From the NCBI GenBank assembly GCA_038246255.1, contig JBBRWC010000167.1:1-5619 (forward strand): 5,619 bases of DNA. The letters run 5' to 3'. Numbering within the stretch: the first letter of the stretch is position 1; every line of letters begins with the position of its first letter. Positions 1 to 5,619 of this stretch are shown here, one piece after another. Origin of the DNA: RI-242 sp038246255 (GTDB lineage Bacteria > Planctomycetota > UBA1135 > GCA-002686595). A program made the position numbers and the translations under genes. Below the pieces are notes generated by a model. It worked only from the letters and a program-made list of their open reading frames with translations. It made no database searches and was not told the DNA's origin.

Positions 1-1018
<1,018 letters not shown>

Positions 1019-1117
1019 ACCTTCCTCCATCTGTTCCGCTGGACTTCGGTCCCGCGTGCAGAAGGCGGAGGGTTGCTTTTTGAACCCGTCACTCGCATCC
1101 CAACTCACCTCCTTCAC

Positions 1118-1143
1118 CTCGGTGGGCCCAACGGCTCGCCGAG
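1118..1143 (+). other. Hairpin just upstream of 5S rRNA, probable pre-rRNA processing structure
   Basis: The sequence at 1118-1127 (CTCGGTGGGC) pairs with 1134-1143 (GCTCGCCGAG) to give a 10-bp stem with two G-U pairs and a six-base loop. It ends seven bases before the inferred 5S start. No U-run follows, so it is not an intrinsic terminator. A role in RNase cleavage or in folding of the 23S-5S precursor is inferred from position only. Confidence 0.5.
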
Positions 1144-1150
1144 GCCCGTA

Positions 1151-1260
1151 TTCCCGGTGACCATAGGTTCCTGGCCATACCCGTTCCCATCCCGAACACG
1201 GTCGTCAAGCAGGAACTGCCGATGATATTGCGCAAGCGAGAAAGTAGGTATTGCCGGGGT
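1151..1260 (+). rRNA. rrf: 5S ribosomal RNA
   Basis: A complete 5S rRNA, a component of the large ribosomal subunit. The ends are set by the terminal helix: TCCCGGT at 1152-1158 pairs with GCCGGGG at 1253-1259. Conserved blocks are CCATACCCG near 1175, CCCATCCCGAAC ending at 1197, CCGATGATA from 1219, and GCGAGAAAGTAGG near 1236-1248. Helix II is GTTCCTG (1167-1173) with CAGGAAC (1210-1216), a perfect pairing. Between CCGAAC and CCGATG there are 21 bases where E. coli has 22, so the usual unpaired base at E. coli position 66 is missing. At about 110 nt it is shorter than the usual 115-120. Both traits match the reported planctomycete type of 5S rRNA. It lies 132 bp after 23S and was presumably transcribed with it. 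Ends are uncertain by one to three bases. Confidence 0.95.
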
Positions 1261-1268
1261 CTTTCAAG

Positions 1269-1307
1269 AGCCTTGGTCGCTTCGGCGGCCAGGGCTTCTT
1301 TATTTTC
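1269..1307 (+). terminator. Rho-independent terminator of the rRNA operon
   Basis: A 12-bp stem (1269-1280 with 1285-1296, two G-U pairs) is capped by the stable tetraloop TTCG at 1281-1284. It is followed directly by the T-rich tract TCTTTATTTTC at 1297-1307. It begins nine bases after the 5S rRNA, exactly where an rRNA operon should end, so the genes downstream need their own promoter. Confidence 0.92.
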
Positions 1308-1384
1308 TGCGTCGTCGTTCCCCGTGCCCCCTCCGACCCGACCGCGGTGTCCTCTTGCGCCCGCGTGCCTCGAACTCGCGCCAC

Positions 1385-1424
1385 GTGGGTTCGCCGCGAC
1401 GGTGGGTTCGCCGCGACGGTGGGT
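1385..1424 (+). repeat. 17-bp tandem direct repeat, 2.4 copies
   Basis: The unit GTGGGTTCGCCGCGACG occurs at 1385-1401 and again, identical, at 1402-1418, followed by the first six bases of a third copy (1419-1424). It lies about 80 bp past the rRNA terminator in non-coding DNA. The unit is not palindromic and no other copies are seen in the window. It could be a slippage product or a set of direct-repeat protein sites; the sequence does not decide. Confidence 0.85.
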
Positions 1425-1602
1425 CAACGCAGACCGTAGAACGTGATCGGGGAAGTAACTTGGTCGTGGGCGCCGGGGTAGTAGACGACGGTGCGATCGG
1501 CCGTGCGGGCGGGGCGCCCAAGCTGATCAACGGCGTGTGCTGGCGCCAGCCGTGCGGACGGGTGGCGGGCAGTGCCATCCGGCGCTCGATCGGGGGCTTG
1601 CG

Positions 1603-1631
1603 TTGACTCCCGTGTGTCGAGAAGCTCTAGT
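1603..1631 (+). promoter_or_regulatory. Candidate housekeeping-type promoter for lemA
   Basis: TTGACT at 1603-1608 matches the -35 consensus at five of six bases. TCTAGT at 1626-1631 matches the -10 consensus at four of six, with the optimal 17-bp spacing. Transcription would start near 1638 and leave a leader of about 65 nt before the lemA ATG. The position, after the rRNA terminator and before the first protein gene, is where a promoter is needed. Such matches do occur by chance, so this is a candidate. Confidence 0.4.
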
Positions 1632-1701
1632 TCGTTCACTCGCGGCGGGTGGCGCCTCCTCTTTCGGCGCCCTCGGTCCGCGTGCGACCTTCGATTCCGC
1701 T

Positions 1702-2304
1702 ATGACCGAGCTCCTTGTCGTTCTTGCTGTCCTCGTGCTCATCGCGCTTTTCCTCGGCGTTTGGGGCGTGGGGGTCTACAACCGCTTGGTTGCCCTGCGC
1801 AACCGCTTCCAGAACGCGTTCGCGCAGATCGACGTCCAGCTGAAGCGCCGCTACGACCTGATCCCTAACCTGGTTGAGATCGCCAAGGGATACCTCAAAC
1901 ACGAACGCGAGACCCTCGAAGCGGTGATAGCGGCGCGCAACCAGGCGTCCCAGGCCGCGCAGGCCGCGGCCGCCAAGCCCGGTGATGCCGGTGCGATGAT
2001 CGCCCTGTCCGGCGCGGAGAACACGCTGATGGGGGCGATGGGGCGGTTGTTCGCCGTGGTCGAGGCCTATCCGGACCTGAAGGCGAACCAGAACATGATG
2101 CAGCTCACCGAAGAGTTGACGTCGACAGAGAACAAGGTCGCGTTCGCCCGGCAGTCCTTCAACGACTCCGTGATGACGTACAACACGACCCGGGAAAGCT
2201 TCCCAGCGAACGTCGTTGCCGGAATGTTCGGATTCCTCCCCGGACAGTTGTTCGAGGCGACCGATGCCGCCGCGCGTGAGGCGCCGAAGGTTTCCTTCAG
2301 CTGA
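1702..2304 (+). CDS. lemA: LemA family membrane protein
   Basis: A 200-residue protein, the usual size for LemA. Residues 4-25 form one strongly hydrophobic N-terminal membrane segment. The rest is a helical domain with the family's conserved blocks: YNRLVALRN (26-34), QIDVQLKRRYDLIPNLVE (42-59), YPDLKAN (123-129), NKVAFARQSFNDSVMTYN (144-161) and FPANVVAGMFGF (167-178). The family fold is a helical bundle expected to lie mostly outside the cytoplasmic membrane; its biochemical role is still poorly defined. LemA genes are often next to M48 (HtpX-like) membrane proteases, as here, which suggests a partner or adaptor role in membrane protein quality control; that is inference. The ATG at 1702 was chosen because it places the membrane anchor at the N-terminus as in relatives. 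The frame is open upstream to about 1537, but those residues look non-coding. No Shine-Dalgarno sequence precedes the start. An alanine-rich stretch at 82-92 lies between the two halves of the domain. Confidence 0.95.
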   Translation: MTELLVVLAVLVLIALFLGVWGVGVYNRLVALRNRFQNAFAQIDVQLKRRYDLIPNLVEIAKGYLKHERETLEAVIAARNQASQAAQAAAAKPGDAGAMIALSGAENTLMGAMGRLFAVVEAYPDLKANQNMMQLTEELTSTENKVAFARQSFNDSVMTYNTTRESFPANVVAGMFGFLPGQLFEATDAAAREAPKVSFS

Positions 2305-2364
2305 CCGAGCTCCGAGCCATCGGCATGGCATCCGCTCTCCTACCACGCCCCGCAATGGTCCCCG

Positions 2365-2386
2365 GCCGATCCCCCTGGTGGTCGGC
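2365..2386 (+). other. Possible RNA hairpin between lemA and the M48 gene
   Basis: GCCGATC at 2365-2371 pairs with GGTCGGC at 2380-2386 (seven bp, one G-U), with an eight-base loop. There is no following U-run, so it is not a classical terminator. It might stabilise the upstream lemA message or reduce read-through. In GC-rich DNA such stems are common, hence low confidence. Confidence 0.25.
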
Positions 2387-2426
2387 AGCGACGGCGCTCG
2401 GTGGAAGACGCATGATGTTTTGCCGT

Positions 2427-2466
2427 GTGGCGCGGTCACATTGACCGGGTCGGCGCGTGACGCCAC
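2427..2466 (+). promoter_or_regulatory. Interrupted inverted repeat upstream of the M48 start
   Basis: GTGGC (2427-2431) and GTCAC (2435-2439) pair with the continuous arm GTGACGCCAC (2457-2466), giving a ten-bp stem with a three-base bulge and a 17-base loop. It ends 18 bases before the M48 ATG, so as RNA it could affect ribosome access, and as DNA it could be a protein site. No promoter-like pair of hexamers was found in this gap, so transcription from lemA into the protease gene remains plausible. Confidence 0.25.
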
Positions 2467-2484
2467 GCGGCACCCCGAACTCCC

Positions 2485-4422
2485 ATGGACTTTTTCGAGC
2501 ACCAGGAACAAGCGCGTCGCCGTAGCGGCTTGCTGGTGACTCTGTTTGCGCTCGCGGTGATTTGTCTCGTGCTGGGGCTCAACGCCGCCGTGGGCATCGC
2601 GCTGACCCAGACCGGCGGTCGTTACACCCCCGGCGTCGCCGCGCTGGTGACAGCTGGAACGCTGCTCGTGATCGGCGGAGGCACCTGGGCCCGCCTCGTC
2701 AGCCTGCGGGGCGGTGGGAGTGTGGTGGCGGCGGGCCTGGGTGGGCATCGCGTGCTCGCAGACGGAGCCTCGCCCCAGGAGCGCCAGCTCCTCAATGTCA
2801 TTGGGGAGATCGCCATCGCGTCGGGTTCGCCGGTGCCGGGGGTCTATGTGCTGCGCGACGAGCCGGGCATCAACGCTTTCGCCGCGGGCTGGTCGGGCTC
2901 GGATGCGGTGATTGGTGTCACGCAGGGCTGCCTCGAGAAGCTGACACGGGACGAGCTTCAAGGCGTGATCGCCCACGAGTTCAGTCACATCCTCCAAGGC
3001 GACGCGCGGCTCAACATCCGCCTCATGGGTGTGATCTATGGCATCGTGCTCCTTGGGATCTTCGGCCGGATCCTCGTCCATTCACTGCGGTTCTCCGGGC
3101 GCAGCAGCAACCGCAAGGGCAACGCGGTCGCGGTGGCTCTCGCGGCCGGCGTGACGCTGATGGTGCTCGGGTACGCGGGGACGTTTTTTGGCGACCTGAT
3201 CAAGGCCGCCGTTTCGCGGCAGCGGGAGTTTCTGGCCGACGCCTCCGCCGTGCAGTACACCCGCAATCCGAGCGGCATCGCGGGCGCGCTCATGAAAATC
3301 GGTGGACTGCGCGAGGGCTCCGGAGTGGGTCACGTCGGCGCCGTCGAAGCAAGCCACATGTTTTTCGGCGCCGCCACCGCCATGCGACTGCGGGGATTGT
3401 TTGCGACACACCCACCGCTCGAAGAGCGCGTGCTGCGTCTCGTGCCGGAGTACGCCGGTCGACTGCGCAAAGCGTTCAGCGGGGATCGCGCGGCGGTGGG
3501 CATGCTCCAGGCGGGTGCGTTCGGTCTGGATGGGGGCGGGGTCACGTCGCCGGCGGTCGCGCCGGCCCAGGGCGCGCTGGCCCACATCGGCGCAACTACC
3601 GCGGCACACCTCGAACATGCGCGTTCCCTTCTCGCCCGCTTGCCGGCGGATCTGCGCGACGCTGCCGAAAGCCCGTTTGGCGCGCGCGCCATCATCCACG
3701 CGATGTTGATCCGGCCGGTGCACGGGGTCGAAGGGCGCAGCCGTGGATGGCTCGAGCACCGCGTCGAGCCTGCGGTGTTGCGCGAGGTCGACCGCTGGGT
3801 TGGGGCCCTTGGGCCACTGGCGCCCGAGCTTCGCCACGCGGCGCTCGACATGGCACTGGGTTCGCTCGAGGCGCTTTCGCCCGAACAGGGGGAGCTGCTG
3901 CTCAAGGAGATCGACGGCGCGAGCGCCGCCGACGGCTCTGTATCCGTTTACGAGTCCTCGGTCCGCCGTCTCGTCGCCCAGCGCCTGTCACCGCCGGCCG
4001 TCGATCGTCGGCAAGGGGGTGCGCGGCTTGCCGATGCAAAGACGCACGTCCGGCAACTGTTGTGGTGGCTGGCCCATGTGGGCGCCTCCGACGATGCTGC
4101 CCGCGAGCGTGCGTTCGCGGTGGGGTGGGAGGTGTGGGGGCCTGGAACCACGCTTCCTGCGTCCTTCGGAGTGGGAGGCCCCGTAGGCGGCCCCGTGGAT
4201 CTGGACAATGCCCTTGAGCGCCTCGCCGGACTCCGCCCCGCGGATCGACGTCGCGTGCTCGCGGCGGCGGCTGCCATCGTCGAGGCCGACGGCGCAGTGA
4301 AACCGGCGGAAGCGGAGCTCTTCCGCATCCTTGCGGAGGCGCTTGGTGCGCCAGTCCCGCCCCTGTCCCCGGGGCAACGGCTTGTGTCCGGGTCCGCGCA
4401 GCGCGCGGGAGGCCCTGCGTGA
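2485..4422 (+). CDS. M48 family membrane zinc metallopeptidase (HtpX/Ste24-type core) with C-terminal helical extension
   Basis: A 645-residue integral membrane protease. The zinc-binding motif HEFSH is at 164-168 (H164 and H168 as ligands, E165 as catalytic base). The third ligand is probably E248 in REFLADASA, and THPP at 308-311 is the conserved late motif of the family. Hydrophobic segments lie at about 15-40, 50-68, 177-197 and 212-233, so the active site should lie at the cytoplasmic membrane face, as in HtpX. After the core (to about 330), a helical extension of some 315 residues ends with two similar segments around ADGSV (482-486) and ADGAV (601-605), resembling TerB-like helical modules; this architecture is familiar from other long M48 proteins. 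The start is firm: an in-frame stop lies at 2458-2460, no other start codon intervenes, and MDFFEHQ is a typical opening of such proteins. No Shine-Dalgarno sequence is seen. It follows lemA by 180 bp, and its stop codon overlaps the sigma factor start by four bases. Substrates are unknown; turnover of misfolded membrane proteins is inferred from the family. Confidence 0.95.
   Translation: MDFFEHQEQARRRSGLLVTLFALAVICLVLGLNAAVGIALTQTGGRYTPGVAALVTAGTLLVIGGGTWARLVSLRGGGSVVAAGLGGHRVLADGASPQERQLLNVIGEIAIASGSPVPGVYVLRDEPGINAFAAGWSGSDAVIGVTQGCLEKLTRDELQGVIAHEFSHILQGDARLNIRLMGVIYGIVLLGIFGRILVHSLRFSGRSSNRKGNAVAVALAAGVTLMVLGYAGTFFGDLIKAAVSRQREFLADASAVQYTRNPSGIAGALMKIGGLREGSGVGHVGAVEASHMFFGAATAMRLRGLFATHPPLEERVLRLVPEYAGRLRKAFSGDRAAVGMLQAGAFGLDGGGVTSPAVAPAQGALAHIGATTAAHLEHARSLLARLPADLRDAAESPFGARAIIHAMLIRPVHGVEGRSRGWLEHRVEPAVLREVDRWVGALGPLAPELRHAALDMALGSLEALSPEQGELLLKEIDGASAADGSVSVYESSVRRLVAQRLSPPAVDRRQGGARLADAKTHVRQLLWWLAHVGASDDAARERAFAVGWEVWGPGTTLPASFGVGGPVGGPVDLDNALERLAGLRPADRRRVLAAAAAIVEADGAVKPAEAELFRILAEALGAPVPPLSPGQRLVSGSAQRAGGPA
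4408..4412 (+). promoter_or_regulatory. Ribosome binding site of the ECF sigma gene
   Basis: GGAGG lies inside the last codons of the M48 gene, six bases before the GTG at 4419. It supports that GTG, which overlaps the M48 stop as GTGA, and points to translational coupling. Confidence 0.75.
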
Positions 4423-5018
4423 ATACCACCCGCGAATCGACGGAGTTGTCGCCGGAGCTCGCGGCGCGGCTTCCGAGCCGTGATCCGGCCGCGCTTCAGT
4501 CGTTTTTCGACCTCTACTTCGACCGCGTTTACGCCTACATCCGCGGACTCGTGCGCCAGGAACAGCTCGCAGAGGATTTGACCCAGGACGTGTTCCTGCA
4601 GATCCACCGCAACCTTGAGTCCTACGATCCCTCGCGGGCGCTTCGACCCTGGGTTTTTGCGATCGCGGTCAATCGCGTGCGCGACCATTGGCGCTCCCGC
4701 GCGCACCAGCAGACGGGGAGCCAAGTGTCCCTCGACGGCGACGTCGATGGGGACCGGCTCGATCTCGAGGCGACAGATGCCGCGCCGGACCTCCCGCTCG
4801 AGCAGCTCGAAGACGCCGCGCTCGTGCGCCGGGCGGTGGATGGCTTGCCGCCGACACTGCGCGAGGTCCTCGTGCTGCGGGTGTTCGAAGAGCAGTCTTT
4901 TGAGGACATCGCCGTCGCCCTCAATTCCAACGCGGTTGCGGTGCGCAAGCGTTATTCGCGGGCGGTCAACGAACTGCGCGTGCGCCTGGGCGCGCGCACC
5001 GACGGAGGGGCCCTGTGA
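4419..5018 (+). CDS. ECF (extracytoplasmic function) RNA polymerase sigma factor
   Basis: A 199-residue sigma-70 family protein with only regions 2 and 4, which directs RNA polymerase to a dedicated promoter set. Region 2 spans about 25-95: core-binding helix with LAEDLTQDVFLQIHRNL (50-66), then the -10-recognising segment RPWVFAIAVNRVRDHWR (76-92). A variable acidic linker follows at about 96-128. Region 4 spans about 130-190, with LPPTLREVLVLR (143-154), FEDIAVAL (161-168) and the recognition helix AVRKRYSRAVNELR (174-187). There is no extra C-terminal domain. The GTG start is supported by GGAGG six bases upstream and by its overlap with the M48 stop. The stop overlaps the start of the next gene in the same way, so it sits in the middle of a tightly coupled operon. 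ECF factors are usually held inactive by a co-encoded partner, and the next gene is the natural candidate. The subgroup and the recognised promoter cannot be told by eye. Confidence 0.96.
   Translation: MNTTRESTELSPELAARLPSRDPAALQSFFDLYFDRVYAYIRGLVRQEQLAEDLTQDVFLQIHRNLESYDPSRALRPWVFAIAVNRVRDHWRSRAHQQTGSQVSLDGDVDGDRLDLEATDAAPDLPLEQLEDAALVRRAVDGLPPTLREVLVLRVFEEQSFEDIAVALNSNAVAVRKRYSRAVNELRVRLGARTDGGAL
5004..5008 (+). promoter_or_regulatory. Ribosome binding site of the last gene
   Basis: GGAGG lies within the end of the sigma gene, six bases before the GTG at 5015. The spacing and the GTGA overlap repeat those at the M48/sigma junction, and this decides the start of an otherwise unrecognised gene. 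Confidence 0.7.
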
Positions 5019-5619
5019 CGACGGGCGAGCCCGGGTCGGCGGGCGAGGGCGGGTCTTTCGGCGCCGCGGCTTGGGAGCGCCACCTGCGCGGCTCGCTCGA
5101 CGAGAACGCTCGGGCTGGATTCAAACACGAGGTATGGAGTAGGTTCTGTGGCGGCGCGGAACGCCCCGCAGAGGGTGTTCTGGAGGGATCCGCGGCCCCC
5201 GACGCGCCCGCGCACGAACCGGCCGCGAACTGGGGGTCACAGACGGTTCCCGGTCCACGTATCCCCGGTGGAAGCGCGGCCCGCGAGGGGCTTGAGTCTT
5301 TCCCTTTACCCGTGCAAAACGTCGATCCGCAGCATTCCGCACCGAACCCTCCGGAACCCGAGCATTGGCCCGCGTCGGCCCCCGACGTTGATCCCGATCG
5401 CCGGAGCGCTTCACAGCCCCTGCGGCCGGGCGAGCGCCTGCTCGCCGCCCGGTTGGCGCCCCCGGAGGCCAACGGCGACTGGCGCGCTTCCCAGCGGGCG
5501 CGGTTCATCGCGGGTGGCCTGCCGGCGATGGGATCGAAGCGCCCGGCGGTGCCTTTGACGGCGCCTGCCACGGTGCGCGCGACGGTGCCTGCGACGGTGC
5601 CTGCGACGGTGCTTCCGGC
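5015..5619 (+). CDS. Unrecognised Pro/Ala-rich protein co-encoded with the ECF sigma factor, 3' end outside window (possible sigma regulator)
   Basis: An open frame of 201 complete codons from GTG at 5015 to the window edge, with no stop. The start rests on the GGAGG at 5004-5008 and the four-base overlap with the sigma stop. I do not recognise a family. Visible parts are a glycine-rich start (to about 14); a short amphipathic segment with AAWERHLRGSL and ARAGFKHEVWSRF (17-44); a long proline/alanine-rich stretch rich in charged residues, probably disordered (about 46-140); a second basic helical-looking segment DWRASQRARFIAGGL (about 159-173); and a Pro-Ala-Thr-Val repeat from about 184. No membrane segment and no HxxxCxxC zinc motif of common anti-sigma factors is in the visible part; either could follow beyond the window. 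Its position directly after an ECF sigma gene makes a regulatory partner (anti-sigma or FecR-like) the leading guess. It could equally be an unrelated surface or linker protein. Coding status is well supported, function is not. Confidence 0.75.
   Translation, partial: MTTGEPGSAGEGGSFGAAAWERHLRGSLDENARAGFKHEVWSRFCGGAERPAEGVLEGSAAPDAPAHEPAANWGSQTVPGPRIPGGSAAREGLESFPLPVQNVDPQHSAPNPPEPEHWPASAPDVDPDRRSASQPLRPGERLLAARLAPPEANGDWRASQRARFIAGGLPAMGSKRPAVPLTAPATVRATVPATVPATVLP
5564..5611 (+). repeat. 12-bp in-frame tandem repeat encoding Pro-Ala-Thr-Val
   Basis: Four 12-bp units in frame with the last gene: CCTGCCACGGTG (5564), CGCGCGACGGTG (5576), CCTGCGACGGTG (5588) and an identical copy (5600). They encode PATV, RATV, PATV, PATV. 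The last two units are identical, a sign of recent slippage or expansion. The array may continue past the window, where the next bases already diverge (CTTCCGGC). Confidence 0.85.

Larger units (their letters stand above)
1308..1701. other. Gene-free stretch between rRNA operon and lemA
   Basis: About 390 bp with no convincing gene on either strand. Open frames exist but are arginine/proline-rich and match no family I recognise, as expected of GC-rich non-coding DNA. No tRNA fold or CRISPR-like pattern is seen. It holds a 17-bp tandem repeat (1385-1424), five GGCGCC hexamers (1469, 1513, 1542, 1651, 1666), of which the one at 1542 is the centre of the 12-bp perfect palindrome GCTGGCGCCAGC (1539-1550), and a candidate promoter at 1603-1631. 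The copies at 1651 and 1666 can form a six-bp hairpin in the presumed lemA leader. The reading frame of lemA stays open upstream to about 1537, but that extension has no family character. Confidence 0.7.

Noticed and set aside
1118..1143. Terminator between 23S and 5S
   Set aside because: The stem lacks a following U-run and lies inside the rRNA operon just before 5S; a processing structure is more likely.
1385..1424. CRISPR array or tRNA T-arm (GGTTCG occurs in the repeat)
   Set aside because: The repeats are adjacent without spacers, and the TTCG is not followed by the A required in a tRNA T-loop; no cloverleaf can be drawn.
1424..1639. Possible small genes on either strand between the rRNA operon and lemA
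   Set aside because: No ribosome binding site and no family resemblance; composition is that of GC-rich non-coding DNA.
1636..3081. A 481-codon open frame on the minus strand, antisense to lemA and the start of the M48 gene
   Set aside because: It is His/Arg-rich with no family character, and it mirrors two genes with unmistakable family motifs. Long antisense frames are expected where codon third positions are GC-rich.
2562..4217. A 551-codon + strand frame inside the M48 gene
   Set aside because: Its product is a low-complexity Arg/Ala/Gly string, while the overlapping frame encodes HEFSH, REFLAD and membrane segments in order. It is a frame-shifted shadow.
3948..4724. A 258-codon minus-strand frame across the M48/sigma junction
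   Set aside because: It is antisense to two well-supported genes and has no recognisable domain or ribosome binding site.
4966..5571. A 201-codon minus-strand frame opposite the last gene
   Set aside because: It is rich in Arg/Ser/Pro with no ribosome binding site. The + frame from 5015 has a coupled start with GGAGG and stays open to the edge. As both are low complexity, the choice is less certain here than elsewhere.

Overview
The window reads as a chromosomal piece of a GC-rich bacterium. It starts inside a 23S rRNA gene, passes a 5S rRNA gene and a strong intrinsic terminator, and then enters a set of protein genes all on the + strand. The best lineage clue is the 5S rRNA. It is only about 110 nt, and its helix II pairs without the bulged base that most bacteria carry at E. 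coli position 66. From memory, both traits are hallmarks of Planctomycetes. The absence of Shine-Dalgarno sequences before two of the four protein starts is compatible with that, as is the ECF sigma factor. I treat the phylum as a moderate inference, not a fact.

Layout. 1-1018: 3' third of 23S rRNA (end of domain IV, domains V and VI). 1019-1150: spacer with a hairpin just before 5S. 1151-1260: 5S rRNA. 1269-1307: UUCG-capped terminator ending the rRNA operon. 1308-1701: gene-free stretch of about 390 bp with a 17-bp tandem repeat, a cluster of GGCGCC palindromes and a plausible sigma-70-type promoter. 1702-2304: LemA family membrane protein. 2305-2484: gap of 180 bp with two possible RNA hairpins. 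2485-4422: M48 family membrane metallopeptidase with a long helical C-terminal extension. 4419-5018: ECF sigma factor. 5015-5619: a new proline/alanine-rich reading frame that runs off the window, ending in a Pro-Ala-Thr-Val repeat.

How the genes may work together. LemA and M48 (HtpX-like) membrane proteases are a recurrent pair in bacteria and are generally linked to envelope protein quality control. Here the protease gene is joined to an ECF sigma gene, and that gene to an unknown protein, by two identical 4-base GTGA stop/start overlaps. Each overlap is preceded by GGAGG six bases before the start codon. The last three genes are therefore very probably co-transcribed and translationally coupled. 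A reasonable hypothesis is an envelope-stress circuit in which the last protein controls the sigma factor and the protease takes part in sensing or effecting. The sequence shows the linkage; it does not show the mechanism.
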